From assembly GCA_007121115.1 (NCBI GenBank), contig SKMI01000319.1, positions 1-8,697 of the forward strand: a stretch of 8,697 bases of DNA, read 5' to 3'. Position 1 is the stretch's first letter, and every line of letters starts with the position of its first letter. Positions 1 through 7,243 of the stretch are shown one piece after another. Under the pieces are notes generated by a model. That model made no database searches, was not told where the DNA came from, and saw only the letters and a program-made list of their open reading frames with translations. Source of the stretch: Paracoccaceae bacterium (GTDB lineage: Bacteria > Pseudomonadota > Alphaproteobacteria > Rhodobacterales > Rhodobacteraceae). Position numbers and translations under genes: made by a program.

Positions 1-69
1 CTTTCGGGACCGCCCCCGGATGACCGTGCACGCTTCCCCCGGCCCCCATGCTCTGGCATAAGACAGCCC

Positions 70-921
70 ATGTTCGACGATCCCGAAACCCTGCCCCCGC
101 TCCTGCGTGGCGCGCCTGACAGCACCGAGTTCCGCAAGCTGCGCAAGCGGATCATCCGCGACACCCGCGCCGCGCTGGAAGACTACGCCATGGTCCGCCC
201 CGGCGCGCGCTGGCTGGTCTGTCTTTCGGGCGGCAAGGACAGCTATACCCTGCTGGCCGCGCTGGTGGAGCTGCAATGGCGCGGGCTGTTGCCGGTGGAT
301 CTGCTGGCCTGCAATCTGGATCAGGGCCAGCCGGGGTTCCCCGCCACCGTGCTGCCCGAGTTCCTGAGCCGCATGCAGGTGCCGCACCGGATCGAGTATC
401 AGGACACCTATTCCATCGTGATGGACAAGGTGCCGCAGGGGCGCACGTATTGCGCGCTGTGCTCGCGGCTGCGGCGCGGCAACCTCTACCGTATCGCCCG
501 CGAGGAAGGCTGCGAGGCGGTGGTGCTGGGCCATCACCGCGACGACATCCTGGAGACCTTCTTCATGAACCTGTTTCACGGGGGGCGGCTGGCGACCATG
601 CCGCCGAAGCTGGTGAACGAGGAGGGCGATCTGCTGGTCCTGCGCCCGCTGGCCCATGTGGCCGAGGCCGATTGCGACCGCTTCGCCCGCGCCATGAACT
701 ATCCGATCATCCCCTGCGACCTCTGCGGCAGCCAGGACGGGTTGCAGCGCCAGCAGGTCAAGGCGCTGCTGGACGAGTGGGAGCGCCGCACGCCCGGGCG
801 GCGACAAGTGATGTATCGGGCTTTGCAGAACGTGCGCCCGTCGCATCTGGCCGATCCCGCGCTGTTCGACTTCGCCGCGCTGGCGGTGGCGGGCGGCGGC
901 GATCCAGGCGCTCAACCCTGA
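70..921 (+). CDS. ttcA: TtcA, tRNA 2-thiocytidine(32) synthetase
   Basis: Cytoplasmic tRNA-modifying enzyme of the TtcA/TtuA group. It adenylates C32 of certain tRNAs and replaces the 2-oxygen with sulfur, using an Fe-S cluster. The 283-residue product has the PP-loop ATP pyrophosphatase motif SGGKDS at residues 53-58, a CALC motif (Cys128, Cys131), GHHRDD at 154-159, and a second CDLC motif (Cys216, Cys219). This PP-loop plus two-CxxC pattern is the TtcA signature, with the cysteines expected to bind the cluster. Length is close to normal for the family. The ATG at 70 leaves a usual N-terminal helix before the PP-loop, but no Shine-Dalgarno sequence precedes it. The last 15 or so residues are a Gly/Ala/Pro tail. 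The next gene starts 127 bases downstream on the same strand. Identification is firm; the exact start is slightly less so. Confidence 0.95.
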   Translation: MFDDPETLPPLLRGAPDSTEFRKLRKRIIRDTRAALEDYAMVRPGARWLVCLSGGKDSYTLLAALVELQWRGLLPVDLLACNLDQGQPGFPATVLPEFLSRMQVPHRIEYQDTYSIVMDKVPQGRTYCALCSRLRRGNLYRIAREEGCEAVVLGHHRDDILETFFMNLFHGGRLATMPPKLVNEEGDLLVLRPLAHVAEADCDRFARAMNYPIIPCDLCGSQDGLQRQQVKALLDEWERRTPGRRQVMYRALQNVRPSHLADPALFDFAALAVAGGGDPGAQP

Positions 922-946
922 CGGGCAGCGCGCCAGCAGCAACAAT

Positions 947-976
947 TTGAACGAGATTCCCCCGCGCGATTAAGCT
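947..976 (+). promoter_or_regulatory. Candidate promoter for the EAL-domain gene
   Basis: This relatively A+T-rich patch lies in the 127-base gap after ttcA. It contains TTGAAC (947-952), an 18-base spacer and TAAGCT (971-976), resembling a housekeeping -35/-10 pair with a good -35 and a poor -10. Transcription would begin about 65 bases before the ATG at 1049. It is a visual match only, and read-through from ttcA is equally possible. Confidence 0.28.
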
Positions 977-1048
977 TTGTGCAGCGTTGATTGCGGATCC
1001 TGCCGCCCGGTGCGCGCCGAGTTGGGCGCGAAAGGGCAGGACAGGGCA

Positions 1049-2797
1049 ATGCTGCGGATATCGCTGATCCGGGATGCGTTTGGTCGGAACATCTGGCGGG
1101 GCGTGATCCTGCTGTCGCTTCCGCTTCTGCCGCTTCTGGGGTTCCGGCTGGGGGGCGAACCGTGGCTGGTGATCACCGCGCTGGGCGCGGCGGGCCTGGG
1201 CGCGCTGGTGCTGTGGCTGCCGCGCGAACGCCGCGCGGGGCAGGGCCATGAGCTTGCCGATACCGACAGCGAACCGCTGCCCCTGCGCCGCGCGCTGCTG
1301 GCCGAAATCACGGCGCATGACCATCTGGCACAGCTTGTCCGCCTGCAGGCTGCGGTGCTGGTGGTCGCGCTGGACCGCTGCCCCGCCACGGATGACCAGA
1401 TCGGAGAGGCCGCGCGGGACGAGGTGCTCAACCACATCGGGCGGCGGTTGCGCGGATTGCTGCGCGCGGGCGATTACATCGCACGGCTCGATGGCTGCGC
1501 CTATGGTGTTGCCCTGTCGCCCGAACCGCGGATGTCGCATGAAGCCCTCACCGCGCTCGCCCGGCGTATCCAGACCGCACTGGCCACCCCGGTGCGGGTG
1601 AATGACACCCCGCTCCGGCCGACGGTTTCGGTCGGCTGGTGCAGCGGGCATGTCCTGGGCGCCGGCACACCCGCCGACCGCGCCTGCACGGCCATCGACA
1701 GCCCCCGCGCGCAGGCGCTTCTGTACAATGCCGAAACCGCCGCCGAGGCGGCGCGCGCCGCCGGACCGGCCGGGCTGTGCGCATATGTGCCGGGTATGCA
1801 GAGCACGGCCACCCGCCGCCGCGCCCGAGCGCGCGAACTGATCCGCGCGCTGGAAGATGGCGCGATCCTCGCGCATTTCCAGCCACAGATCGCCGCCGGA
1901 AGCGGCGCCGTGACCGGGATCGAAGCGCTGGTGCGCTGGCAGACCGCCGATGGCCCGGCCCCGCCCGACAGCTTTCTGCCGGATTTGCATGATCTGGGTC
2001 TGGCGGAACGGCTGACCCAGCGGATGCTGGCGCAGGCGCTGGACGCGCTGGCCCATCTGGATGGGCAGGGCTTGCAGGTGCCCGCCGTGGCCATCAACCT
2101 GTCCGGCCCGGAACTGCGCGTGCCCGGATTGGCCGATACCGTGCTTTGGGAACTGGACCGGCGCGGGATCGCGCCGGAGCGGCTGGTGGTCGAGGTGCTG
2201 GAATCGGTGGTGGCGGATCCGTCGGATTGCAGCATTGCGCAAACCATTGCGCAACTGGCGCAGGCCGGCTGCGGCATCGATCTGGACGATTTCGGAACCG
2301 GTCATGCCTCGATCGCCAACATCCGCCATTTCGCCGTCAACCGGCTGAAGATCGACCGCAGCTTCGTCACCGGCGTGGACCGCGACGCGGATCAGCACCG
2401 TCTGGTTTCGGCCATCATCTCCATGGCGCTGGAACTGGACCTGCGCACCCTCGCCGAGGGGGTGGAGACCGACGCCCAGGCGCGGGTGCTGGCGGGGCTG
2501 GGCTGCGAGGCGCTGCAGGGGTTCGGCATCGGTCGCCCGATGCCGCTGGACGCGCTGGCCGAATGGCTGCGCGCCAGAGCCAGCGCACTGCCCGGCGGAT
2601 CGGCGCACAGCCCGACCACGGGCGCCAACGCTCCCTCTTGTGCTTCACGCAGCGGGCACGGCGATCCTGCACGTGGCGGCGCCGGGCCTGCAGGCGCGGG
2701 TTCGTCGCGCCGAAGCCTCGCTGCGGTGGCACCCGCCATGCAGCCGGATCAGCGCACCGCTCCGGACGGTGCCGCCCTGCCGCGCGCCAAGACCTGA
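1049..2797 (+). CDS. Membrane-anchored degenerate GGDEF / EAL cyclic-di-GMP phosphodiesterase
   Basis: Predicted to hydrolyse cyclic-di-GMP at the inner membrane. Two hydrophobic segments (about residues 17-33 and 39-57) are followed by a GGDEF-fold domain (about 80-250) whose signature is DGCAY (148-152) instead of GGDEF, so cyclase activity should be lost. The EAL domain (about 260-510) keeps the family's key positions: EAL (Glu292), Asn350, Glu382 in EVLES, Asp413-Asp414 in DDFGTG, Lys434 in LKIDRSF, Glu470 in AEGVE and Gln490. These are the metal- and substrate-binding residues of active EAL enzymes. No sensor domain is seen. I chose ATG 1049 because AGGA (1038-1041) sits 7 bases upstream; an in-frame TTG at 977 would add 24 residues before the membrane segments without a ribosome site. 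Residues from about 512 to 582 form a Gly/Ala/Pro/Ser/Arg tail outside the domain. Phosphodiesterase activity is inferred from motifs. Confidence 0.9.
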   Translation: MLRISLIRDAFGRNIWRGVILLSLPLLPLLGFRLGGEPWLVITALGAAGLGALVLWLPRERRAGQGHELADTDSEPLPLRRALLAEITAHDHLAQLVRLQAAVLVVALDRCPATDDQIGEAARDEVLNHIGRRLRGLLRAGDYIARLDGCAYGVALSPEPRMSHEALTALARRIQTALATPVRVNDTPLRPTVSVGWCSGHVLGAGTPADRACTAIDSPRAQALLYNAETAAEAARAAGPAGLCAYVPGMQSTATRRRARARELIRALEDGAILAHFQPQIAAGSGAVTGIEALVRWQTADGPAPPDSFLPDLHDLGLAERLTQRMLAQALDALAHLDGQGLQVPAVAINLSGPELRVPGLADTVLWELDRRGIAPERLVVEVLESVVADPSDCSIAQTIAQLAQAGCGIDLDDFGTGHASIANIRHFAVNRLKIDRSFVTGVDRDADQHRLVSAIISMALELDLRTLAEGVETDAQARVLAGLGCEALQGFGIGRPMPLDALAEWLRARASALPGGSAHSPTTGANAPSCASRSGHGDPARGGAGPAGAGSSRRSLAAVAPAMQPDQRTAPDGAALPRAKT

Positions 2798-2807
2798 TTG
2801 CTACGCT

Positions 2808-2838
2808 GACCCCGGATTCCGTGCTCCGGTTCCGGGTC
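2808..2838 (+). terminator. Possible terminator hairpin after the EAL gene
   Basis: Eleven bases after the EAL stop codon, GA-CCCGGA (2808-2816, with C2810 bulged) can pair with TCCGGGTC (2831-2838), giving eight base pairs around a 14-base loop. No run of T follows, so it does not fit the classic intrinsic terminator. The right arm can instead pair with a second CCCGGA at 2846-2851. In such GC-rich DNA, chance pairing is a serious alternative. Confidence 0.3.
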
Positions 2839-2945
2839 TGGACATCCCGGATACCGGGGCATGGCCGGTCGTTCTCTCCCTGCGATGTCGCTCCGATGGG
2901 CTAACGCGGCCGGTGTCACATTTCCTCGGCGCCGGGGAAAACCGC

Positions 2946-2974
2946 TTGACCTCGGCCAGTGCAAACTGTTTGAA
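2946..2974 (+). promoter_or_regulatory. Candidate promoter for the yidC operon
   Basis: TTGACC (2946-2951) matches five of six bases of the -35 consensus, including the TTGAC core favoured in alphaproteobacteria. A 17-base spacer leads to the weaker -10 candidate TTTGAA (2969-2974). Initiation near 2981 would leave a leader of about 39 bases before the yidC ATG. The position in the 222-base gap before a tightly packed gene trio supports it; the poor -10 keeps confidence moderate. Confidence 0.42.
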
Positions 2975-3019
2975 CCGAGCCGCAACCGACCTTCCTGATC
3001 GCGACGGGTGGCGCCCATC

Positions 3020-4837
3020 ATGGACGAACAGAACCGTAACCTGCTCCTGGCTTTCGTGCTCAGCCTGCTGGTGCTTGTTGTCTGGATGTGGATGTTTCCG
3101 CCCCCGGAACCCCCGCCGCAGACCGTCACGACCGAGGAAACCGACGCCCCCGCCGCCGATGACGCCCCCCTGACCGGCGCCCTGCCCGGTGAACCCGCGG
3201 GCGAGGAAGTGGCGGAGCTGCCGCGCATCCCCATCGACACGCCGCGTATCGAAGGCTCGATCAACCTGCTGGGCGGGCGCGTGGACGACCTGTCGCTGCG
3301 CGACTTCCGCGAAACCACCGACCCCGGCTCGGATATCGTCGAATTCCTGCGTCCCGAGGCGCAGGACGAGGCGTTCTACGCCCTCTACGGCTGGCGCCCC
3401 GGGCGTGATCTGGACTGGGACGCGGTGCCCGGCGCCACGACGCCCTGGGAACTGGTTGAAGGCGACCGGCTGACCCCGGATCGACCGGTGACCATCGCCT
3501 GGGACAACGGGCAGGGCCTGCGGTTCGTGCAACGCTACGAGATCGACGAGAACTTCATGTTCTCGGTCACCCAATCGGTCGAGAACACGGGCGGCGCCAC
3601 CGCGCGGCTGGCGCCCTACGGGCTGATTGCGCGGCATGGCGAGCCTTCGGATCTGGAGAACTTCTTCATCCTGCACGAAGGCATCATCAAGGTTACCGAC
3701 GGCACCCTGAACGAAGACAGCTACCGCAATACCCGCAACAACCGGGTCCACGAACGTGAAGGCACCAATGCCTCGGTCATCGACGTGACGGAAAACGGCT
3801 GGCTGGGCATCACCGACAAATACTGGATGGCAGCGCTGATCCCGCAGCCGGGCCAGCCGTTCACTGCCGTGTCGCGCTATGTTCCCTCGCGCGATCTGTA
3901 TCAGACCCGCGCCGACCTGCCGACCGTCGTCGTCGGCCCCGGCGAGCGGGACGAGATCACCACCATGCTGTTTGCAGGTGCCAAGGAGTGGACCACCATC
4001 CGCACCTATGAGCGCGAGGCGGGCATCGACCGCTTCATCGACGCCATCGACTGGGGCTGGTTCTTCTTCCTGACCAAGCCGATCTTCGCGATCCTGTATT
4101 TCATCAATGGCATCATCGGCAACATGGGCTGGTCGATCATCACGCTGACGCTGCTGATCAAGGCGGTGCTCCTGCCTCTGGCGTGGAAATCCTATGTCTC
4201 CATGGCCCGTATGAAGGAGCTTCAGCCCGAGATGCTGGCCATCAAGGAGCGCGCTGGCGATGACCGCCAGAAGATGCAGCAGGAGATGATGAAGCTCTAC
4301 AAGGAAAAGAAGGTGAACCCGGCGGCGGGCTGTCTGCCGATCCTGATGCAGATTCCCATCTTCTTCTCGCTCTACAAGGTGATCTTCGTCACGCTAGAGT
4401 TGCGCCATGCGCCCTGGTTCGGGGTGTTCCAGGACCTCTCGGCCCCGGATCCGACGTCGATCTTCAACTTCTTCGGGCTTCTGCCCTGGGCGGCGCCGCA
4501 CCCCGAAAGCTTCCTGTCGCTGGTCTTCATCGGAATCCTGCCGATCCTGCTGGGCGTGTCCATGTGGTTCCAGATGCGGCTGAACCCCGCGCCCACGGAC
4601 CCGATCCAGCAGGCGGTGTTCAACTGGATGCCCTGGCTGTTCATGTTCCTCCTGGGCTGGTTCGCCTCGGGGCTGGTGCTCTACTGGATCGCCAACAACG
4701 TGATCACCTTTGCGCAGCAGTATTCGATCATGCGGATGAACGGGCACAAGCCGGACCTGGTGGGCAATATCCTTGGCGCCTTCAAACGCTCGAAACCCGA
4801 CAAACCGGCCGAGGCCAAGGGCGGCAAGGGCAAGTGA
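3020..4837 (+). CDS. yidC: YidC/Oxa1-family membrane protein insertase
   Basis: Inner-membrane insertase that integrates and folds membrane proteins, alone or with SecYEG. The 605-residue product has the Gram-negative layout: a first membrane segment (about residues 8-26), a proline/acid-rich linker, the large periplasmic P1 domain (about 55-340), then the conserved five-segment core. Core landmarks are SMARMKELQPEM (from residue 394), which carries basic residues in the groove-forming region, NPAAGCLPILMQIPIFFSLY near 431-450, a segment near 498-519 and the last near 536-568. The tail is lysine-rich (SKPDKPAEAKGGKGK), as expected for ribosome contact. I start at ATG 3020 because MDEQNRNLLL is the usual family N-terminus; an in-frame GTG at 3008 adds only four residues. 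GGGTGG just upstream is a weak ribosome site. The stop overlaps the next start. Confidence 0.97.
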   Translation: MDEQNRNLLLAFVLSLLVLVVWMWMFPPPEPPPQTVTTEETDAPAADDAPLTGALPGEPAGEEVAELPRIPIDTPRIEGSINLLGGRVDDLSLRDFRETTDPGSDIVEFLRPEAQDEAFYALYGWRPGRDLDWDAVPGATTPWELVEGDRLTPDRPVTIAWDNGQGLRFVQRYEIDENFMFSVTQSVENTGGATARLAPYGLIARHGEPSDLENFFILHEGIIKVTDGTLNEDSYRNTRNNRVHEREGTNASVIDVTENGWLGITDKYWMAALIPQPGQPFTAVSRYVPSRDLYQTRADLPTVVVGPGERDEITTMLFAGAKEWTTIRTYEREAGIDRFIDAIDWGWFFFLTKPIFAILYFINGIIGNMGWSIITLTLLIKAVLLPLAWKSYVSMARMKELQPEMLAIKERAGDDRQKMQQEMMKLYKEKKVNPAAGCLPILMQIPIFFSLYKVIFVTLELRHAPWFGVFQDLSAPDPTSIFNFFGLLPWAAPHPESFLSLVFIGILPILLGVSMWFQMRLNPAPTDPIQQAVFNWMPWLFMFLLGWFASGLVLYWIANNVITFAQQYSIMRMNGHKPDLVGNILGAFKRSKPDKPAEAKGGKGK

Positions 4838-5589
4838 GCCTGCGGCTCGCCCATATCTTCCGCCATCCGATCAAGTCGCACGGGCGCGAGGAGCTGGACG
4901 CTGTGGCCCTGACCGAGGGCCGCTGCCTGCCCTGGGACCGGCACTGGGCGGTGGCGCATGAGGCTGCGCGCCTGATGGGCAACTGGGCCGATTGCGCCAA
5001 TTTCTCGCGCGGGGCCAAGGCGCCTGCGCTGCAGGCCATCAACGCCACGCTGGACGAGGCGACGGCCACCCTGACCCTGACCCACCCCGACCGGCCTGCG
5101 CTGACGTTCCGCCCAGATGACGCGGCGGATGCGGCGCGCTTCCTGGACTGGGTGGCCCCGCTGGTGCCGGAAAATCGCGCCCGGCCCGCGAAGCTGGTCG
5201 CCACCGGCCGGGGGATGACGGACACGATGCTGGAAACGGTGTCGATCCTGTCGCTGACCTCGAACCGGATCCTGTCGCGGCGGATGGGGCTGGAGCTGGA
5301 CCTGGACCTTGGCCGCTGGCGCGCCAACCTGTGGCTGGAGGGGCTGGACCCGTGGGAGGAGTTCGACCTGATCGACCGCACGCTCGCCATCGGCGAGGCG
5401 CGGCTGAAGGTGGTCGACCGCATCACCCGTTGCCGCGCCACCATGGCCAACCCCGCCACCGGCAAGATCGACGCGAACACGCTGGACGCGTTGGAAGACG
5501 CCTATGACCACAGCGATTTCGGCGTCTACGCGGTGGTGATGCAACCCGGCACCATTGGCGCGAACGATACGCTGACGGTGCTGCCGTGA
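4834..5589 (+). CDS. MOSC-domain protein
   Basis: A 251-residue protein with an N-terminal MOSC_N-like beta-barrel (about residues 3-90; it starts LRLAHIFRHPIKSHG) and a MOSC domain (about 115-250). MOSC domains relate to molybdenum-cofactor sulfurase C-termini and to mARC/YcbX/YiiM proteins, where a conserved cysteine can ligate molybdenum. The matching site here is RCRATMANPATG with Cys200. The substrate is unknown; reduction of N-hydroxylated compounds is known for mARC/YcbX relatives but cannot be assumed. It lacks the C-terminal ferredoxin domain of YcbX, so any electron donor must be separate. The start is GTG 4834, whose last two bases plus the next A form the yidC stop (GTGA). AAGGG at 4826-4830 lies very close, so translation is probably coupled to yidC. 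An upstream in-frame extension would run inside yidC and is not credible. Confidence 0.9.
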   Translation: MSLRLAHIFRHPIKSHGREELDAVALTEGRCLPWDRHWAVAHEAARLMGNWADCANFSRGAKAPALQAINATLDEATATLTLTHPDRPALTFRPDDAADAARFLDWVAPLVPENRARPAKLVATGRGMTDTMLETVSILSLTSNRILSRRMGLELDLDLGRWRANLWLEGLDPWEEFDLIDRTLAIGEARLKVVDRITRCRATMANPATGKIDANTLDALEDAYDHSDFGVYAVVMQPGTIGANDTLTVLP

Positions 5590-6236
5590 CCCTGCCCTTC
5601 CCCCAGACCCCAGACCCAGAGCCGCTGGCCGCGGAACGCGGGCGCAAGCTGTTCACCGGGCCGGTGGAGTTCCTCAAGGGCGTGGTGGCCATGGACGGCC
5701 TGCCCCCCGCCGACCGCCCCGAGGTCGCCTTTGCCGGGCGCTCGAACGTTGGCAAGTCCAGCCTGATCAATGCCCTGACCGGGCGCAAGACGCTCGCACG
5801 CACCTCGAACACGCCCGGCCGCACGCAGGAGATCAATTACTTCACCCTGGGCGAGAGCCACTACCTGGTCGACCTGCCCGGCTATGGCTTCGCCAAGGCG
5901 CCGGTGCCGGTGGTCGAGAAATGGCAGGCGCTGCTGCGCGCCTATCTGGCCGGGCGGGCGAACCTGCGCCGGGCCTTCGTGCTGGTGGATATCCGCCATG
6001 GGGTGAAGGACGTGGATCACGAAATCATGGACCTGCTGGACCGCTCCGCCGTGACCTTTCAGGTGGTGCTGACCAAGGCCGACAAGATCGGCACGGCGGC
6101 ACAGGAGAAGACACTGGCGCAGGTCCGCGGTGCGTTGGCCCGCCATCCGGCGGCGTTCCCGGAACTGCTGGTCACCTCGTCCGAGAAGCGCGACGGGCTG
6201 GACACCCTGCGCGCGGTGATCGCCGGGCTGGGCTGA
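5586..6236 (+). CDS. engB: EngB/YihA/YsxC ribosome-biogenesis GTPase
   Basis: Small TRAFAC-class GTPase needed for late assembly of the large ribosomal subunit. It is essential in several bacteria and often called a division GTPase. All G motifs are visible in the 216-residue product: G1 GRSNVGKS (51-58), G2 within NTPGRT (75-80), G3 DLPGYG (96-101), G4 TKAD (163-166) and G5 SSEK (198-201). Length is typical. The start is GTG 5586, overlapping the TGA of the MOSC gene in a second GTGA junction. No Shine-Dalgarno is evident upstream, so initiation probably depends on ribosomes ending the MOSC gene. The first 25 or so residues are proline-rich and variable. It is the last gene of the rightward block and ends 18 bases from the stop of the convergent BKACE gene. 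Confidence 0.97.
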   Translation: MTLPFPQTPDPEPLAAERGRKLFTGPVEFLKGVVAMDGLPPADRPEVAFAGRSNVGKSSLINALTGRKTLARTSNTPGRTQEINYFTLGESHYLVDLPGYGFAKAPVPVVEKWQALLRAYLAGRANLRRAFVLVDIRHGVKDVDHEIMDLLDRSAVTFQVVLTKADKIGTAAQEKTLAQVRGALARHPAAFPELLVTSSEKRDGLDTLRAVIAGLG

Positions 6237-6254
6237 GATTACCGGCTCCGCTGC

Positions 6255-7085
6255 TCAGGCCGCCCGCAGGCCCAGCAAGGCGCGGGCTTGCGCACAGGTG
6301 GCAACGGGCCGTCCATGTTTTTCGCACAGCGCGACCGTCCGCGCCACCAGCGCCGCGTTCGACGGCGCCAGTGTGCTGCGGTCAAGGCGGATGTTGTCTT
6401 CCAGCCCCGTGCGCGTGTGCCCGCCGCGCGCGATGGCCCATTCGTTGACCCGGATCTGGTTCGCGCCGATCCCCGCGGCGCACCACAGCGCATCCGGGGC
6501 AAAGCGGCCCAGCGTTTTGATATAGATGTCGAGGATGCGTTCGTCGGCGATCATGGCGTTCTTCACCCCCATCACGAACTGCACGTAAAGCGGGCGCGGC
6601 AGCCGCCCGTCATCGGCCATCCGCGCCGCCTGGATGACGTGGGACAGGTCGAAAGCCTCGATCTCGGGCATGACGTCGTGCTTGCGCATCTCGGCGGCCA
6701 GCCAGTCCACCAGATCGGGCGGGTTTTCGTAGACCCGCGTGGGAAAGTTGTTCGACCCCACGGCGAGCGAGGCCATGTCCGGCCGCAGCGGCAGCATCCC
6801 CCCGCGTTCGGCCCCCGCGCCCGACCGCCCGCCGGTGGAAAACTGAATGATCATGTCCGGGCAATGGCGCTCGATACCCTCCTTCAGCCGGGCGAAGCGG
6901 TCCGGGTCGGAACTGGGCGTGCCGTCATCGTTGCGCACATGGCAATGCGCGATGCTCGCCCCGGCCTCATAGGCGGCCTGGGTGCTTTCGACCTGTTCGG
7001 AAACCGTGATCGGCACGGCCGGATTGTCGGCCTTGGTGGGGACCGAGCCGGTGATGGCGACGGCGATGATGCAGGGGGTGGTCAT
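6255..7085 (-). CDS. Beta-keto acid cleavage enzyme (BKACE, DUF849)
   Basis: Zinc-dependent TIM-barrel enzyme of the family typified by 3-keto-5-aminohexanoate cleavage enzyme (Kce). Members condense a beta-keto acid with acetyl-CoA, releasing acetoacetate and a new acyl-CoA. The 276-residue product shows HCHVRNDDG with zinc ligands His47 and His49, and RTGLEDN with Arg225, Glu229 (third ligand) and Asp230, matching the catalytic set of Kce. STGGRSG near residue 83 and ANQIRVNEWAIARGG further on are other family stretches. Length is normal. ATG 7085 is preceded on the coding strand by AAGGA about six bases upstream, a good ribosome site. The substrate cannot be read from sequence: family members act on 3-keto-5-aminohexanoate, dehydrocarnitine, beta-ketoadipate and others. 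A thiolase gene lies upstream in the same direction. The family call is firm; the substrate is open. Confidence 0.93.
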   Translation of the reverse strand: MTTPCIIAVAITGSVPTKADNPAVPITVSEQVESTQAAYEAGASIAHCHVRNDDGTPSSDPDRFARLKEGIERHCPDMIIQFSTGGRSGAGAERGGMLPLRPDMASLAVGSNNFPTRVYENPPDLVDWLAAEMRKHDVMPEIEAFDLSHVIQAARMADDGRLPRPLYVQFVMGVKNAMIADERILDIYIKTLGRFAPDALWCAAGIGANQIRVNEWAIARGGHTRTGLEDNIRLDRSTLAPSNAALVARTVALCEKHGRPVATCAQARALLGLRAA

Positions 7086-7122
7086 TGCGTTTCCTTGGAG
7101 GGTTTCTCGGCGGTTCGCGCGT

Positions 7123-7152
7123 ATCCTAGACCGAGGTGCGATGCGGGCGCAA
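7123..7152 (-). promoter_or_regulatory. Candidate promoter for the BKACE gene
   Basis: On the minus strand, TTGCGC (7152-7147) is followed by 18 bases and TAGGAT (7128-7123), a plausible -35/-10 pair. Transcription would start around 7116, about 30 bases before the ATG at 7085. It would let the gene be expressed independently of the thiolase upstream. Visual match only. Confidence 0.38.
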
Positions 7153-7211
7153 ACAGGTGCGGCGCCGTTGGCTTCGCTACAGAAAGCGCCCCCTCAGCGC
7201 CCCGACCACCC

Positions 7212-7241
7212 CCCCCGATACATTTCCGGGCATTTCGGGGG
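7212..7241 (-). repeat. Inverted repeat between thiolase and BKACE genes
   Basis: CCCCCGA (7212-7218) and TCGGGGG (7235-7241) form a perfect 7-bp stem around a 16-base, A+T-richer loop. It lies directly next to the 7244-7271 hairpin on its promoter-proximal side for BKACE. It could be part of a composite terminator or a regulator site; nothing decides between these. Confidence 0.4.
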
Positions 7242-7243
7242 CG

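Noticed and set aside
977..1048. Upstream TTG start adding 24 residues to the EAL protein
   Set aside because: No ribosome site before the TTG, and the added residues are Cys-rich and unlike a membrane-protein N-terminus. ATG 1049 has AGGA at proper spacing.
758..2608. 616-residue open frame on the minus strand opposite ttcA and the EAL gene
   Set aside because: Its protein is rich in Arg, Gln and His without any domain, and it lies antisense to a gene with clear EAL motifs. Long antisense frames are expected in DNA with such high third-position GC.
2640..3173. 177-residue plus-strand open frame spanning the EAL-yidC gap
   Set aside because: Its first 40 codons look gene-like in third-position GC, but the rest does not. 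It has no ribosome site or motif and runs into yidC out of frame. Kept only as a hint about the EAL tail.
2801..3751. 316-residue minus-strand open frame opposite the start of yidC
   Set aside because: No recognisable motif, and it overlaps the firmly identified yidC coding sequence and its promoter region. It is a composition artefact.
6233..6258. Stem between the engB and BKACE stop codons as a bidirectional terminator
   Set aside because: The CTGAG/CTCAG pairing largely reflects two TGA stops facing each other, has only five pairs with a long loop, and is not followed by T-runs.
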